Part shown: one piece after another, positions 27,419 to 37,800 of the stretch
Layout of the letters: the number at the start of each line of letters is the position of its first letter
How positions within the stretch are numbered: the first letter of the stretch is position 1
NCBI RefSeq assembly: GCF_029963765.1
Contig: NZ_JALBYU010000007.1
Location: 1-64,000 of the forward strand
DNA from: Pseudomonas sp. UYIF39
Lineage (GTDB): Bacteria; Pseudomonadota; Gammaproteobacteria; Pseudomonadales; Pseudomonadaceae
DNA length: 64,000 nt
Direction: 5' to 3'
Program-made: the position numbers and the translations under genes
Notes under the pieces: generated by a model
What the model saw: only the letters and a program-made list of their open reading frames with translations
Database searches by the model: none
Told to the model about the DNA's origin: nothing

Positions 27419-27889
27419 ATGAAAAAGATCATCGCAGCAACCTGCCTCGCCGGCGCCATTGCCCTGCCGGGGCTGGCCCAGGCCCGTGAAGTGACCTTGA
27501 CCACACAGCTCAAGGACTACAGCGGCAATGATGCCTACCTGGCGATCTACGTCACCGACGCAAATGGTCAATACCAGAAAACCCTCTGGGTGGCCGGCAA
27601 GAAGGCCAAATATTACAAGCACCTGGGCGACTGGGCCCGTGGCAGCGGGATGAACCCGAGCGAGTTTGACGGGGTCAGCGGCGCCAGTGTCGGCGGTGGG
27701 CGCACGCTCAAAGTCAGCGTCGAACTGGCAGACACCTTGATTGATGCCGGGTATCAGATCCGCATCGACAGTGCCGTCGAGGACAAACGTGACGCCCGCG
27801 CCGATGTCAGCGTGCCGTTGACTTCCAAGGGCGCAGGCAAGCCGGCGACCGGCAGTGCCTACGTCGAGTCCTTTACTTACGATCTGTAG
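27419..27889 (+). CDS. DUF2271 periplasmic protein with ApbE flavinylation motif
   Basis: A 156-aa secreted protein: signal peptide cut after AQA near residue 22, then a beta-rich DUF2271 domain. Residues 84-90 read DGVSGAS, which matches the D-x-x-S/T-G-A-S/T motif where ApbE attaches FMN through a phosphoester bond; the predicted acceptor is Ser90 (codon 27686-27688). The ApbE gene is two genes downstream. I therefore infer a covalently flavinylated periplasmic electron carrier that accepts electrons from the membrane reductase encoded next. The start at 27419 was chosen for the signal peptide; a longer frame from 27179 overlaps the PepSY gene. Confidence 0.85.
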   Translation: MKKIIAATCLAGAIALPGLAQAREVTLTTQLKDYSGNDAYLAIYVTDANGQYQKTLWVAGKKAKYYKHLGDWARGSGMNPSEFDGVSGASVGGGRTLKVSVELADTLIDAGYQIRIDSAVEDKRDARADVSVPLTSKGAGKPATGSAYVESFTYDL

Positions 27890-27914
27890 CACCTGCCATT
27901 TCTGGAGGCTGAAC

Positions 27915-30095
27915 ATGCTTCGCCAGTTCCACTCCCTACCTGGCCTGATCGCCGCCCTGTTGGTCATGCTGTTGGCCATCAGCGGCGCGGTGCTGTCTGT
28001 CGACCCGGCGCTGGAACGCCTGCACAGCACGTCCTCTCCTGCCGGACAACTCAACGTCGGCCAACTGGCCGGGCGCGTTGCCAGCCACTTTCCGGGCGTG
28101 GAGCAGATCCAGCGCTCAGCGTCCGGCACGGTGATCGTCTACTACAACCAGAACGGCCAGGCCGGGGCGGAAAAGGTCGACCCATTGACCGGCCAAGGCC
28201 TCGCACCTTACGAGCCATCCGCGTTCTCACGGTGGGTGAAAGACCTGCACCGCTCGCTGTTTCTTGGCACGCCGGGTCATGGGGTATCGGGGGTCGGCGC
28301 GCTGTTCATGCTGATGTTGTCGGTGTCCGGCGCGTTATTGCTGGCCCGGCGCCTGGGTGGCTGGCGCAACCTGCTGCGGCCACTGCGGGGCACCTTCAGC
28401 CAGCGCTGGCATGCTGAAGTCGGGCGACTGGCAGTGCTCGGGCTGCTGCTGTCGGCATTGAGCGGGCTCTACATGTCCGCCACCACCTTTGGTTTTATCG
28501 CCAACGGCAGTCAGAGTGAGCCCGCCTTCCCCGCCCACGTCAGCGCCGGCCCGGCCTTGCCGGTGGCGAAGCTGCAAGCCTTGCAGGCGACCGACCTGAA
28601 CGACCTGCGCGAGCTGGTCTTCCCGAGCCCCGGCAACCCGAAGGACGTGTTTTCCCTGCGCACGGCCCAGGGCGACGGCTACGTGGATCAGGCCAGCGGC
28701 GCCTTGTTGTCCTATCAAGCCCACGACTCGATGCACAACCTCTACGAATTGATCTATCAGCTGCACACCGGCGAAGGCCTTTGGTGGCTGGGCCTGCCGC
28801 TGGGGCTCTGCGCCCTCTGCGTGCCGTTGATGAGCGTAACCGGCATTCTGTTGTGGTGGCGTCGCCGCAAGGCTGGCCCGAACATTCGCCACAACAGCGC
28901 TGCCCACTCCGCCGACAGCGTGATTCTGGTGGGCAGTGAAAACAACAGCACCTGGGGCTTTGCCAAAACCTTGCACGACGCCTTGCACCAGAGTGGCCAT
29001 CAAGTGCATAGCGCGGCGATGAATGAATGGAGGGGCGATTACCGCAATGCCCAACGGGTGTTCATCCTTACCGCGACCCACGGTGACGGCGATGCGCCGG
29101 CCTCGGCTTCGCAGTTCCTGGCGCGGCTGGCCAAAACCGGCCTCAAACCCGGCCTGCCCTTTGCGGTGCTGGGCCTGGGCGACCGCCAGTTTGCGCAGTT
29201 CTGTCAGTACGCCCATCAGGTGCAGGACGCGATGTTGCAGGCCGGTGGCTCGCCATTGCTGGAGCTGGAAACCGTCAACCGCCAATCCTCTCAGGAGTTT
29301 GCGCGCTGGGGCCTCGCGTTGGGCGAAGTGTTGGGGCAGGACCTGACGTTGGTTCACACCCCGCAGCAGCCGCGTACGCATCAATTGGAGCTGACAGAGC
29401 GCATTGCCTATGGCGAACAGGTGAATGCGCCGACCCACGTACTGCGTTTCAAAACCTCCGGCGAGCTACCGGACTTTCTGGCCGGTGACCTGGTTGGGAT
29501 TCTGCCCTCGGGCAGCCCGGTCCCGCGTTTCTACTCGCTGGCCAGCGGTTCGCAGGACGGCGTGCTGGAGATCTGTGTGCGTAAACACAACGGTGGCATG
29601 TGCTCGGAATTCCTTCATGGCCTGAACATCGGCGCGCAGATGGAAGCTTTTATCCAACCCAACCCGCAATTTCGCCCGGCATCGGGCACGCACCCGGTGA
29701 TCCTGATCGGCGCCGGTACCGGCATCGGTCCTCTGGCCGGATTTATTCGCAACAACAAGGCTCGACACCCAATGCACTTGTATTGGGGCGGGCGCAACCC
29801 GGCCTCGGATTTCCTCTATGAACCGGAGCTCAACCAATACTTGTCGGACCGACGCCTCACGGCACTGCGCGCCGCCTTCTCTCAGGTTCAGGACCGCAGC
29901 TACGTGCAAGACCGGCTTATCAGCGATGCCCTGGCCTTGCGCCGACTGATTGAAAAAGGTGCCCAGGTGCTGGTGTGTGGCAGTCGCGAAATGGCCAAAG
30001 GCGTGATGCAGGCCCTCGATGAAGTGTTGGCACCTCTCAACCTGAGTGTGCTGACCCTCAAGGCACAAGGACGCTACCGTGAAGACGTCTACTGA
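27915..30095 (+). CDS. PepSY-transmembrane / flavodoxin / FNR fusion reductase
   Basis: A 726-aa membrane flavoprotein. The N-terminal third is a PepSY-associated membrane domain with four helices and His residues suited to heme b (for example DLHRSLFLGTPGHG, HNLYELIYQLHTGEG). A flavodoxin domain follows (FILTATHGDGDAPASASQF, near residues 380-395), then a ferredoxin-reductase domain with FAD motif PRFYSLASG and NADPH motif LIGAGTGIGPLAGFI. It should carry electrons from cytoplasmic NADPH through FAD, FMN and heme to the periplasm. It lies between the DUF2271 carrier and ApbE, overlapping the latter by 17 bp. Related proteins are annotated as sulfite-reductase-like or ferric reductases. Confidence 0.88.
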   Translation: MLRQFHSLPGLIAALLVMLLAISGAVLSVDPALERLHSTSSPAGQLNVGQLAGRVASHFPGVEQIQRSASGTVIVYYNQNGQAGAEKVDPLTGQGLAPYEPSAFSRWVKDLHRSLFLGTPGHGVSGVGALFMLMLSVSGALLLARRLGGWRNLLRPLRGTFSQRWHAEVGRLAVLGLLLSALSGLYMSATTFGFIANGSQSEPAFPAHVSAGPALPVAKLQALQATDLNDLRELVFPSPGNPKDVFSLRTAQGDGYVDQASGALLSYQAHDSMHNLYELIYQLHTGEGLWWLGLPLGLCALCVPLMSVTGILLWWRRRKAGPNIRHNSAAHSADSVILVGSENNSTWGFAKTLHDALHQSGHQVHSAAMNEWRGDYRNAQRVFILTATHGDGDAPASASQFLARLAKTGLKPGLPFAVLGLGDRQFAQFCQYAHQVQDAMLQAGGSPLLELETVNRQSSQEFARWGLALGEVLGQDLTLVHTPQQPRTHQLELTERIAYGEQVNAPTHVLRFKTSGELPDFLAGDLVGILPSGSPVPRFYSLASGSQDGVLEICVRKHNGGMCSEFLHGLNIGAQMEAFIQPNPQFRPASGTHPVILIGAGTGIGPLAGFIRNNKARHPMHLYWGGRNPASDFLYEPELNQYLSDRRLTALRAAFSQVQDRSYVQDRLISDALALRRLIEKGAQVLVCGSREMAKGVMQALDEVLAPLNLSVLTLKAQGRYREDVY

Positions 30096-31050
30096 GTTGC
30101 AGCGTTATAGCCTGAACGGCGAAACCATGGGCACCCGCTACACCGCCCTGTTTTATGCCGGGGCCGGGATCGATACCGACGACGTTGGCCATCGCCTGGC
30201 GCGCGCCGTGGCCCGGGTGGACCAGCAAATGTCCACCTGGAAACCCGACTCGGACCTCAACCGCCTCAACGCCGCCCCCGAGCAGGAATGGGTGGCCGTG
30301 CCCAAGGAACTGGCCACGGTGCTGTCTGCTGCATTGCGCGTCAGTCAGCAATCCGGCGGCGCGTTCGACATCGCTGTCGGTGATCTGGTTGACGCCTGGG
30401 GGTTCGGCCCCGGGGAACAGACGGTCAAAGAGCAGGCGATCGGCACGATTGCGCCCCGCGCCCGGCTGTTAGCCAGCGCCGCGTTGGTGGTTGACCCGCA
30501 ACGCAATCAGGCGCGCAAGCGCATGCCGCTGAACCTTGATTTGAGTGGCATCGCCAAAGGTTTTGGCGTGGATGAACTGGCTCGTTGCCTGGAGGGTTTG
30601 GGCATCACCCGCTACCTGGTCGGCATCGATGGCGAGATGCGCGCCCGAGGCGTCAAGCCTGACGGCCAGTGCTGGGCCGTGGCCCTGGAAAAGCCCAACC
30701 GGGGCGTACGTGAAGTCATGGGCGTGATGGAGCTTAGCGATGCCGCTATCGCGACCTCCGGGGACTATCGACATTGGGTGGACGTGGCCGGTCAGTCCTA
30801 TGCTCATACCATGAACCCGGCCACCGGCGCGCCGCTGTGCAACCCGCTCGCCGCCGTCACCGTGGTGGCGGCCTCGTGCATGCTCGCCGATGCCTGGGCC
30901 ACGACGCTGATGGTCCTGGGCGAAACCGAGGGCCCACGTCTGGCTCAAGAACGCGGGATGGATGCGTTGTTCGTGCTGCGCGAGGGTGAACAGTTCAAAG
31001 AAATATCCATTGTCGGCGGCCAGTTGCAGGCGCAGATTGAAACGCGCTGA
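30079..31050 (+). CDS. apbE: FAD:protein FMN transferase ApbE
   Basis: A 323-aa protein of the ApbE family, which transfers FMN from FAD onto Ser or Thr of target proteins. Family features: TMGTRYTALFYAG at the start, VDQQMSTWKPDSDLNRLN, NLDLSGIAKGFGVDELA, and YAHTMNPATGAPL with ATTLMVLGETEG. No export signal is seen at the N terminus (GTG start at 30079), which would leave it in the cytoplasm, whereas its target is exported by a signal peptide. Either a cryptic signal exists or modification occurs before export; this is an oddity worth noting. Its start lies inside the end of the reductase gene. Confidence 0.9.
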   Translation: MKTSTELQRYSLNGETMGTRYTALFYAGAGIDTDDVGHRLARAVARVDQQMSTWKPDSDLNRLNAAPEQEWVAVPKELATVLSAALRVSQQSGGAFDIAVGDLVDAWGFGPGEQTVKEQAIGTIAPRARLLASAALVVDPQRNQARKRMPLNLDLSGIAKGFGVDELARCLEGLGITRYLVGIDGEMRARGVKPDGQCWAVALEKPNRGVREVMGVMELSDAAIATSGDYRHWVDVAGQSYAHTMNPATGAPLCNPLAAVTVVAASCMLADAWATTLMVLGETEGPRLAQERGMDALFVLREGEQFKEISIVGGQLQAQIETR

Positions 31051-31119
31051 CGCCGATTGCCGGACCGCTCGGAACCCGTCCTACTTGATTCGCCCAATGA
31101 CAGGGAGTCTCGTTAAACA

Positions 31120-31821
31120 ATGAAATTCATGCACAGGCACACCGAGGCACACCGAAGCGACCGTATCGGCTGGCTGCGCGCCGCCGTCCTTGGGGCCAAC
31201 GACGGGATTGTTTCTACCGCCAGCCTGCTGATCGGCGTCGCGGCCGCCAACGCCAGCCACGCCACGTTGCTGGTCACCGGTATGGCGGGGCTGATGGCCG
31301 GCGCCATGTCCATGGCCGCAGGCGAGTACATTTCCGTGCACTCCCAGGCCGATACCGAGCGGGCTGATCTGTCCCGCGAACGGGCAGAACTGGCGAGCGA
31401 CCCGAAAGCCGAACACATCGAGCTCGCCAACATCTACATGCATCGCGGCGTATCACCCGAACTGGCGCATCAAGTGGCCGATCAATTGATGGCCCATGAC
31501 GCATTGGGCTCTCACGCCCGGGACGAGTTGGGCATCAGCGCCACCCTCACCGCCAAACCCTTGCAGGCCGCCCTGGCCTCCGCCGCCAGTTTCGTGGTGG
31601 GTGCCGCGCTGCCTCTGGCGGTGACGTTTGTCGCGTCGGAGCACAGCGTGGTGCCCTGGATATCGGGCATGTCATTGGTGTTTCTCGGGACATTGGGCGC
31701 CATTGCCGCCAAGGCCGGCGGGGCCAAGGTCATGACCGGCGCATGGCGGGTGACATTCTGGGGGGCTCTGGCCATGGGGATTACGGCACTGGTGGGGCAT
31801 TTGTTTGGCGCAGTGGTCTAG
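31120..31821 (+). CDS. VIT1/CCC1-family metal transporter
   Basis: A 233-aa inner-membrane protein of the vacuolar iron transporter family. RAAVLGANDGIVSTASLLIGVAAA is the first helix signature, MSMAAGEYISVHSQADTERADL the second, and the central Glu-rich segment is the cytoplasmic metal-binding helix. Bacterial members export Fe2+ or Mn2+. It follows the flavoprotein operon on the same strand, 69 bp after ApbE, which fits a link between electron transfer and iron handling, but it may have its own promoter. Confidence 0.88.
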   Translation: MKFMHRHTEAHRSDRIGWLRAAVLGANDGIVSTASLLIGVAAANASHATLLVTGMAGLMAGAMSMAAGEYISVHSQADTERADLSRERAELASDPKAEHIELANIYMHRGVSPELAHQVADQLMAHDALGSHARDELGISATLTAKPLQAALASAASFVVGAALPLAVTFVASEHSVVPWISGMSLVFLGTLGAIAAKAGGAKVMTGAWRVTFWGALAMGITALVGHLFGAVV

Positions 31822-31841
31822 CGGGTGCGCGCTCCAAAAAC

Positions 31842-31874
31842 AAAGGGCGCCCGCTAGCCAAAGGGGCGCCCTTT
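31842..31874. terminator. bidirectional terminator
   Basis: AAAGGGCGCCC (31842-31852) pairs with GGGCGCCCTTT (31864-31874), with an 11-bp stem and 11-nt loop, between the convergent VIT gene and the peroxidase gene. A-rich and T-rich flanks serve both directions. Confidence 0.85.
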
Positions 31875-31887
31875 ACGGGTTGACGAC

Positions 31888-34800
31888 CTAAACCACGCCG
31901 ACGAAATCGCTCGCTGTCAGGGCGATATGCCCGACCAGATCAATTTGGAAATCGGCGCCACTGCCGCTGTTCACATTGCCCTCCACATAGGTGTGATCGA
32001 CCCCGCCGACATTGACGAAGTGGTACTTCAATTGCGCCTGGTTGTTGAACTCGGTGCCGGCGCCATTCCACTCGCCGAGGAAGGTGAAGTCCTGATTGCC
32101 GGCGGAACCTGCGCCGGAGGTCCGGGCATCGATCAGGGACAGATCGATGTGGTCGGTACCCTGCGCAAAGTCGGTGATCACGTCACGACTTGCGGCCGAA
32201 GTACCCGAGTCGTTGATCGAGCTGAACACAAACATGTCCGCCCCCGCACCGCCGGTCAACGTGTCGCGGTTGCCATTGCCGGTCAATGTGTCGGCACCGC
32301 CACCACCACTCAAGGTGTCGATGCTGCCCTGCCCGGTCAGCGCGTTATTGGCGTTGTCGCCGGTCAGGCTGTTGGTGCCGCTGCTGCCGATGACATTTTC
32401 GACGCCAGTCAACGTGTCGTTACCGGTTTGCGAACTGCTGGCCAGGCCAGTGGACAAGTTGACCGTGGCGTTGGCCGAGGTCCCTGACAAGTCATAGGTA
32501 TCGGTGTCGCCACCGCCGTCGTAGCTGTCGTTGCCGTCATTGGCTGACGCCCGGAAAGTGTCATTGCCAAGGCCACCGAACAGGCTGTCCAGGCCTTGCC
32601 CACCGACCAGGGTGTCGTCGCCGCTGCCACCGTCCATCCAGTCATTGCCACCCTGGCCTTGCAACACGTTGCTCACGCCGTCGCCCTGAATGTGATCATC
32701 GCCAGAGCTACCGGTGACGTTCTCGATCCCGGTCAGGGAATCGTTGCCGGTTTGGGTGCTGGTAGACGTGCCAACGAGCAAATCGACCGTGGCTGGCGCC
32801 GATGTGGCCGACAAATCGTAGGTGTCGGTGCCCGTGCCACCGTCATAGTGGTCGTTGCCGTCATTCAGCGAAGCCAGCATCGTGTCGTTGCCTGCCTCAC
32901 CAAAGACTGTGTCGTTGCCGGCCAGCCCGCTGAGTTGGTTGTTGCCGCTGTTGCCAGTGATCACGTTGTCCAGCGCATTACCGGTGCCGTTGATGTTGTT
33001 CGAGCCCAGCAAGGTCAGGTTCTCGACGTTGGCACCCAAGGTGTAGCTGACCGACGACATCACGGTATCGGTGCCCTCGTTCAGATTTTCCTGAACCACA
33101 TCGCCATTGGCATTGACCATGTAGGTGTCGTTGCCGGCATTGCCACGCATCGTGTCGTTGCCAGTGCCGCCATCGAGCAAGTCGGCACCCGCACCGCCAT
33201 TGAGCACATCGTTACCCGAGTAGCCCAACAGAATGTCCTGATAGCTGGTGCCGTTAAGCGTATCCCCGAAGAAGAATGAGTTAGTGCCTTCGATGAAACG
33301 CCCTACCGCTTCCGAAGGGTCGGACGTCAGTTGTTCCACCGTGCCGCTGTTATCGGTGTAAGTGGTGACGACCCGCAACTGCTGGCCGAACTGCGCCGAG
33401 GTGGGTGCAAAGGTCGAAGCATTCGCCCCAGCAATACTCAACCAGGTCGCCCCCACCAGTGCTTGCCACTGATAGGAGAACCCACTTGGCCCAGGCAAGC
33501 CGTCGGCGTCCTGGATGGCCGAGGTGTTGGCGGTCAGCCGATATTGGGCGGGCACCGGACGACTTGGGGTGGTGGGTGCGGTGGCATAACCCGACAGCAC
33601 CACATTGCCGGTTGGCAGATGGTTGGTGATGTTCAGGTTGACCGTGCGGTCGGCGAAACGCAGTTTCTCCACACCGATCACGATATCGGTGCCATCGATG
33701 TTAGCCGCACCGACCCGCAAATCCACCACTTTGAACGCCGTGATCAACTCGCCACCCGGCCGGGTGTCGGTGAACTTGGTGATGCTGTAATTGGCGTAGT
33801 TGCCAGAGTATATCGCCGTGTCCGCCGCACCATCAGCGGTGCCGGCTGCTTGATGGTTATCGCCCAGAATGAAGTCGGGGCGGGCGGCCTGCAAACCGGT
33901 GAAATGCTCGGCAAACCCTTGACTGGCGAGCAGGTGATTCAGATCGGCAAGCTTGATCGAGTCACCGACAATCACGTCATTGCCGCCGTTGCCCTGGGAG
34001 ACATCGTCACCGCTGCCGCCAATCAGCCAGTTTTCCGTGGCATTACCGATCAGGCCCGCCAAAGTATTGGCCGGGGTGACCGTGTTCGGCCGACTGTCGC
34101 TGAAGCGTGAACCGACCAGGCCTTCTATGTCGGTCAGCAAGGCGTTGAACGGTTGGAACAGCACAGCGGTGCCCGGCGCCGCCACGATGTTTTGGTTGTT
34201 GAGGTCGGCTGCTGCATCCAGGGCAATGTTCACATCGCTGAACGCCGCGATATCGAAGCCCACGTCGCCAAGGGCTTCATCGCCGTCACCCTGGCCAGGG
34301 GCGCCACCCAGACCCGGCAGCAGAATGTCGTCACCCGCACCGCCGAACTCCTGGTCACCGGTGGAGCCGCCGGAAATGATGTCGTCGCCGTCTTCACCGA
34401 ACAGAATGTCCGGGCCGTCGCCGCCGTAGATCTCATCGTTGCCGTCACCGCCGTGCACCAGGTCGGTGTCGCCACCCGCATCGATGTAGTCATTGCCAGC
34501 GCCACCGTAAATTTCGTCGATACCGGCTTCGCCGTACAGATGATCGTTACCCCCGCCGCCAATCACCACATCAAGGGCACCGGCGCTGGTCCCGGCATAG
34601 ATAGTGTCGTCCCCTTCCCCACCGTCGAGGAAGTCTTCGATATCACCGCCATAGATCACATCGTTGCCGTCGCCGCCGTAGATATGGTCCGCGCCGGACT
34701 TGCCATCAAGGATGTCGTCGCCCCCTTCGCCGTAGATCGTATCGTCACCGTCACCGGCGTCGAGCCAATCGTTGTAGTCGGTCCCGACCAGCACTTCATG

Positions 34801-37800
34801 GGAGTTGTAACCCACCGCGGCAGTGCCATCGGGGTTCTGCCCCTGGTCCAGACGATAGTCGCGGATGTAGGTTTGCGTCGCATGGGTTTCCGGACTGGCC
34901 AGGCTTATCAGCAGGCCGTTACCGCCGATGCCGCCACCACCACCGGTGGAATAAACCCCCATATGGTTGGTCGCAATCAACGTCCCGTATTTGTGCTCGC
35001 TCTTGTACGCCGTGGCACTGGCGCCGGAGTCGGTGTAGCTCAGCTCGATATAGCTATCGGCGTAACCAAACACATCACCGGCCAGGTGCCGGGCATCAGT
35101 GGTGCGCTCAATGATGTCCTTGAACTGCTCGGTCACCACCTGCTCGTTGAGGTTGGTCATCGCCGGCAAGCCGAGGTCGAGGCGGAACAGGTAGTAGAAA
35201 CGGTCACCGTCCATCAACCGTTCCATCTGATCCTCGAAGATGGCGTTGAAGGTGGTGCCCAGTTGTCCGGTGTAGACGTGTTTTTCCGCCAGGCCGCCAA
35301 TCCACAGATCGATCGCGTTGTAGCCGTCGTAGCCGGCCACATGATTGCCGTTGGCATCCGCCGCACCGGAAAGGAAATACGCCGCCTGTTCGGCCGTGAC
35401 GCTGCCACCGGCATAGTTGACGGTGACGCCCGAGACATCGGCATCGATGATCGCCTGGGCGTGGGCCTTGTCACCGTCGAAGGAATAGGCCGCGATGAAG
35501 TTCACCAGGGATTCGGGGTGAATCATGTTGTTGGCGAAGTCACTCCAGCTGGTATAGGGCGTCAGGCCGTCCACAATCAGGTTGGTGTGGTGCTGCGCAC
35601 CGGCTGGCGACGCCCGCTCGGCAATCAGTGCATCGTGAATCTGCTGACGCGCCTGGTTCAGGGTCGGCAGGCCCAGGTCGCGGCCACGGGCCAGGTTGAT
35701 GGTCGCCAGATCCAGTGGCTGACCGAGTAAGCCTTGTTGCAGGGCCGGGGTGACGAACTCGTCGATTTCGTTGCTGATCTGCCGGGTCATGCCCAACGCA
35801 ATCGCCGTCGGCCCGATATCGGCGAAACCGCCTGGATTGAGGAAAGCCTGCTCCAGCGCATAGTGGGTGATCGCGCCGGTCAGGTCGTAGCCACCAGCAT
35901 TTTTTTCCAGGGCATCGATGGTTTCGCGCAGTTGCGAGTGGCCGAAGCGGAACGCGGCCTGACCGTATTCCAGCGAGATGTTGGTATTGATGCCCGAGTC
36001 GTAGGTCACGAACTCTGGCAGGTCCGGAGTGATCAGCCGGGCGTACTGGTCGATCGCGACGTGCTGGTATTCCATTTCCACGGTCAGTTTGGCGGCGTAG
36101 AACAGCTTGTCCTGATCCCAGGATACCGTCACGCCATCGGCCAGGGTGAAGTTGCCGTTCGCATCGGTGTAAAAACCGCCGCTGCCGTTGCTGACGTGTA
36201 CCTGCCAGTTGTGCCGGACATTGACATCGGTCTGCCCCAGCACCTCGTTCTGCAGGTTGATCAACTGCACGTTGTGGTCTTCGTGGAAGACGTGGTGAAT
36301 CGCGGTCAGGCCGAAGTTTTCGTTCACCCGACCGTCACCGGCAATGTAGTGATCGCCCACCGATTGCAGCAGCAACTCGTTGGCCACCGCAAAATCGGCA
36401 CTGCCGGGCGCGGCGCTGATGGAGAAGTCGGCAAAGTTGACGAAGCTGAACAGGTTTTTCGACCCGGAGTCGTAGTTGAAGACCATTCCATACGGGTTGT
36501 TCGCATCGAAAGTGATGCTCTTGATGAGGGGATCCAGCGACATCAGCTTCGCTTGATCGATATGCAGATCGTCGAAGTGCGGGTTCATGTCCAGCAGGAT
36601 CGCTTCGCGGGTATACACCACTTGCACGCCGGCGGTATTCGGGTCGGCATCCAGCACATGGCCGTTGGCATCGCGCACGCGAAAGTTGGCGATGTCGTCC
36701 CAGGTCAGGTCGTCACGACCGGTTGCCAGCACATGGGCGCGCAGTTCGCTCAGGGTCGGCAGGGTCTGGTGGGTCAGCACGCCGTTGAGGGTCCACGCGG
36801 CGTCGTCACTTAAGGTCGTGCCGTCGAACAGCGCTGCCCCGGCGATGGACTGGCCAGGGTGATTGGGGTCTGCCACCCACTGACGCAGCAACTGAGTCAC
36901 CGCGTCGTTGGAGCCGTAAGTCTGGTTCTGATCGATGTACGGGGAGTCGAGGTTGACGTATTGCGCCTGGCCTTGCCCGTCCACTTCGCTGACCGAGGCG
37001 CGGTGCACCTTGATCGAATAAACCGGCTGCCCGTCCGGGCCAATCGAGCCGTACAACGGATCATTCGGCGCCAGGGGAATGGTGATCGTGGCGTTCTGGT
37101 TGGGCTTGTTGATGAAGTCCAGCCCGTGGTCGAAGAACTGCCCGAACAAGGTGAACCAGCCGGTCGTCGATGGGTCGCCGCTGACGGTGTTCTGGTTGCG
37201 AATGTAGTACTGGCCTGAATCCGGCGACGTGGTATCGACTTCGCCAATAGTGCCGAGGATGCCCGGATTAGTGACGATCGCCACGCCTGTGGCGGTGTGC
37301 TGGATGTGCCCGTTGGTATCGGTGGCGAAGGTCACCCCGCCCCTGACGATGGTCTGGCTGATCATCCGTGGTGTGTAGTCCACCAGCGAAGCTGTCGGAT
37401 CGCTATACAGTGAACTACTGTCAGTCATGGGTGTGGCGCCGACGGGAACGCCTGGCCCGGCCAACGCAGCGTTACCCAGGTTTTGGTGAACGTAATGCGT
37501 GTAGTCCGAGTGGGTCAGGCGAATGAAGTTCTGACCGAAGCTACCCCAGGCCTGACCGTCCTGGGTCAGGTTGTTGAAGTGGCCGGAAACATCGCGCAAG
37601 CCGATCGGGTCCCGTGCGCCGTTGTACCAGCGGGTTTCGCCGGCCGGGATATCCAGCGGGTTGAAACTGCCGAGAATCCCGAGCACATGGACATTGCCGT
37701 CCGAACCGCTGTAACCATAAAGCGGTTCACCGGCGGCGTTATAGCCCACGACATGAATGGTCGGAAACGTAACCTGCTGCTCAAGAAACGAAATATCGTT

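Noticed and set aside
32240..33240. Repeated short units that could suggest a CRISPR array
   Set aside because: The repeats are 27-bp coding repeats of RTX nonapeptides in frame with the peroxidase; no spacer structure or cas genes.
34153..35730. 525-codon frame on the plus strand opposite the RTX peroxidase
   Set aside because: Its repetitive Val/Ala composition comes from the antisense of RTX repeats and codon bias; no signal or domain.
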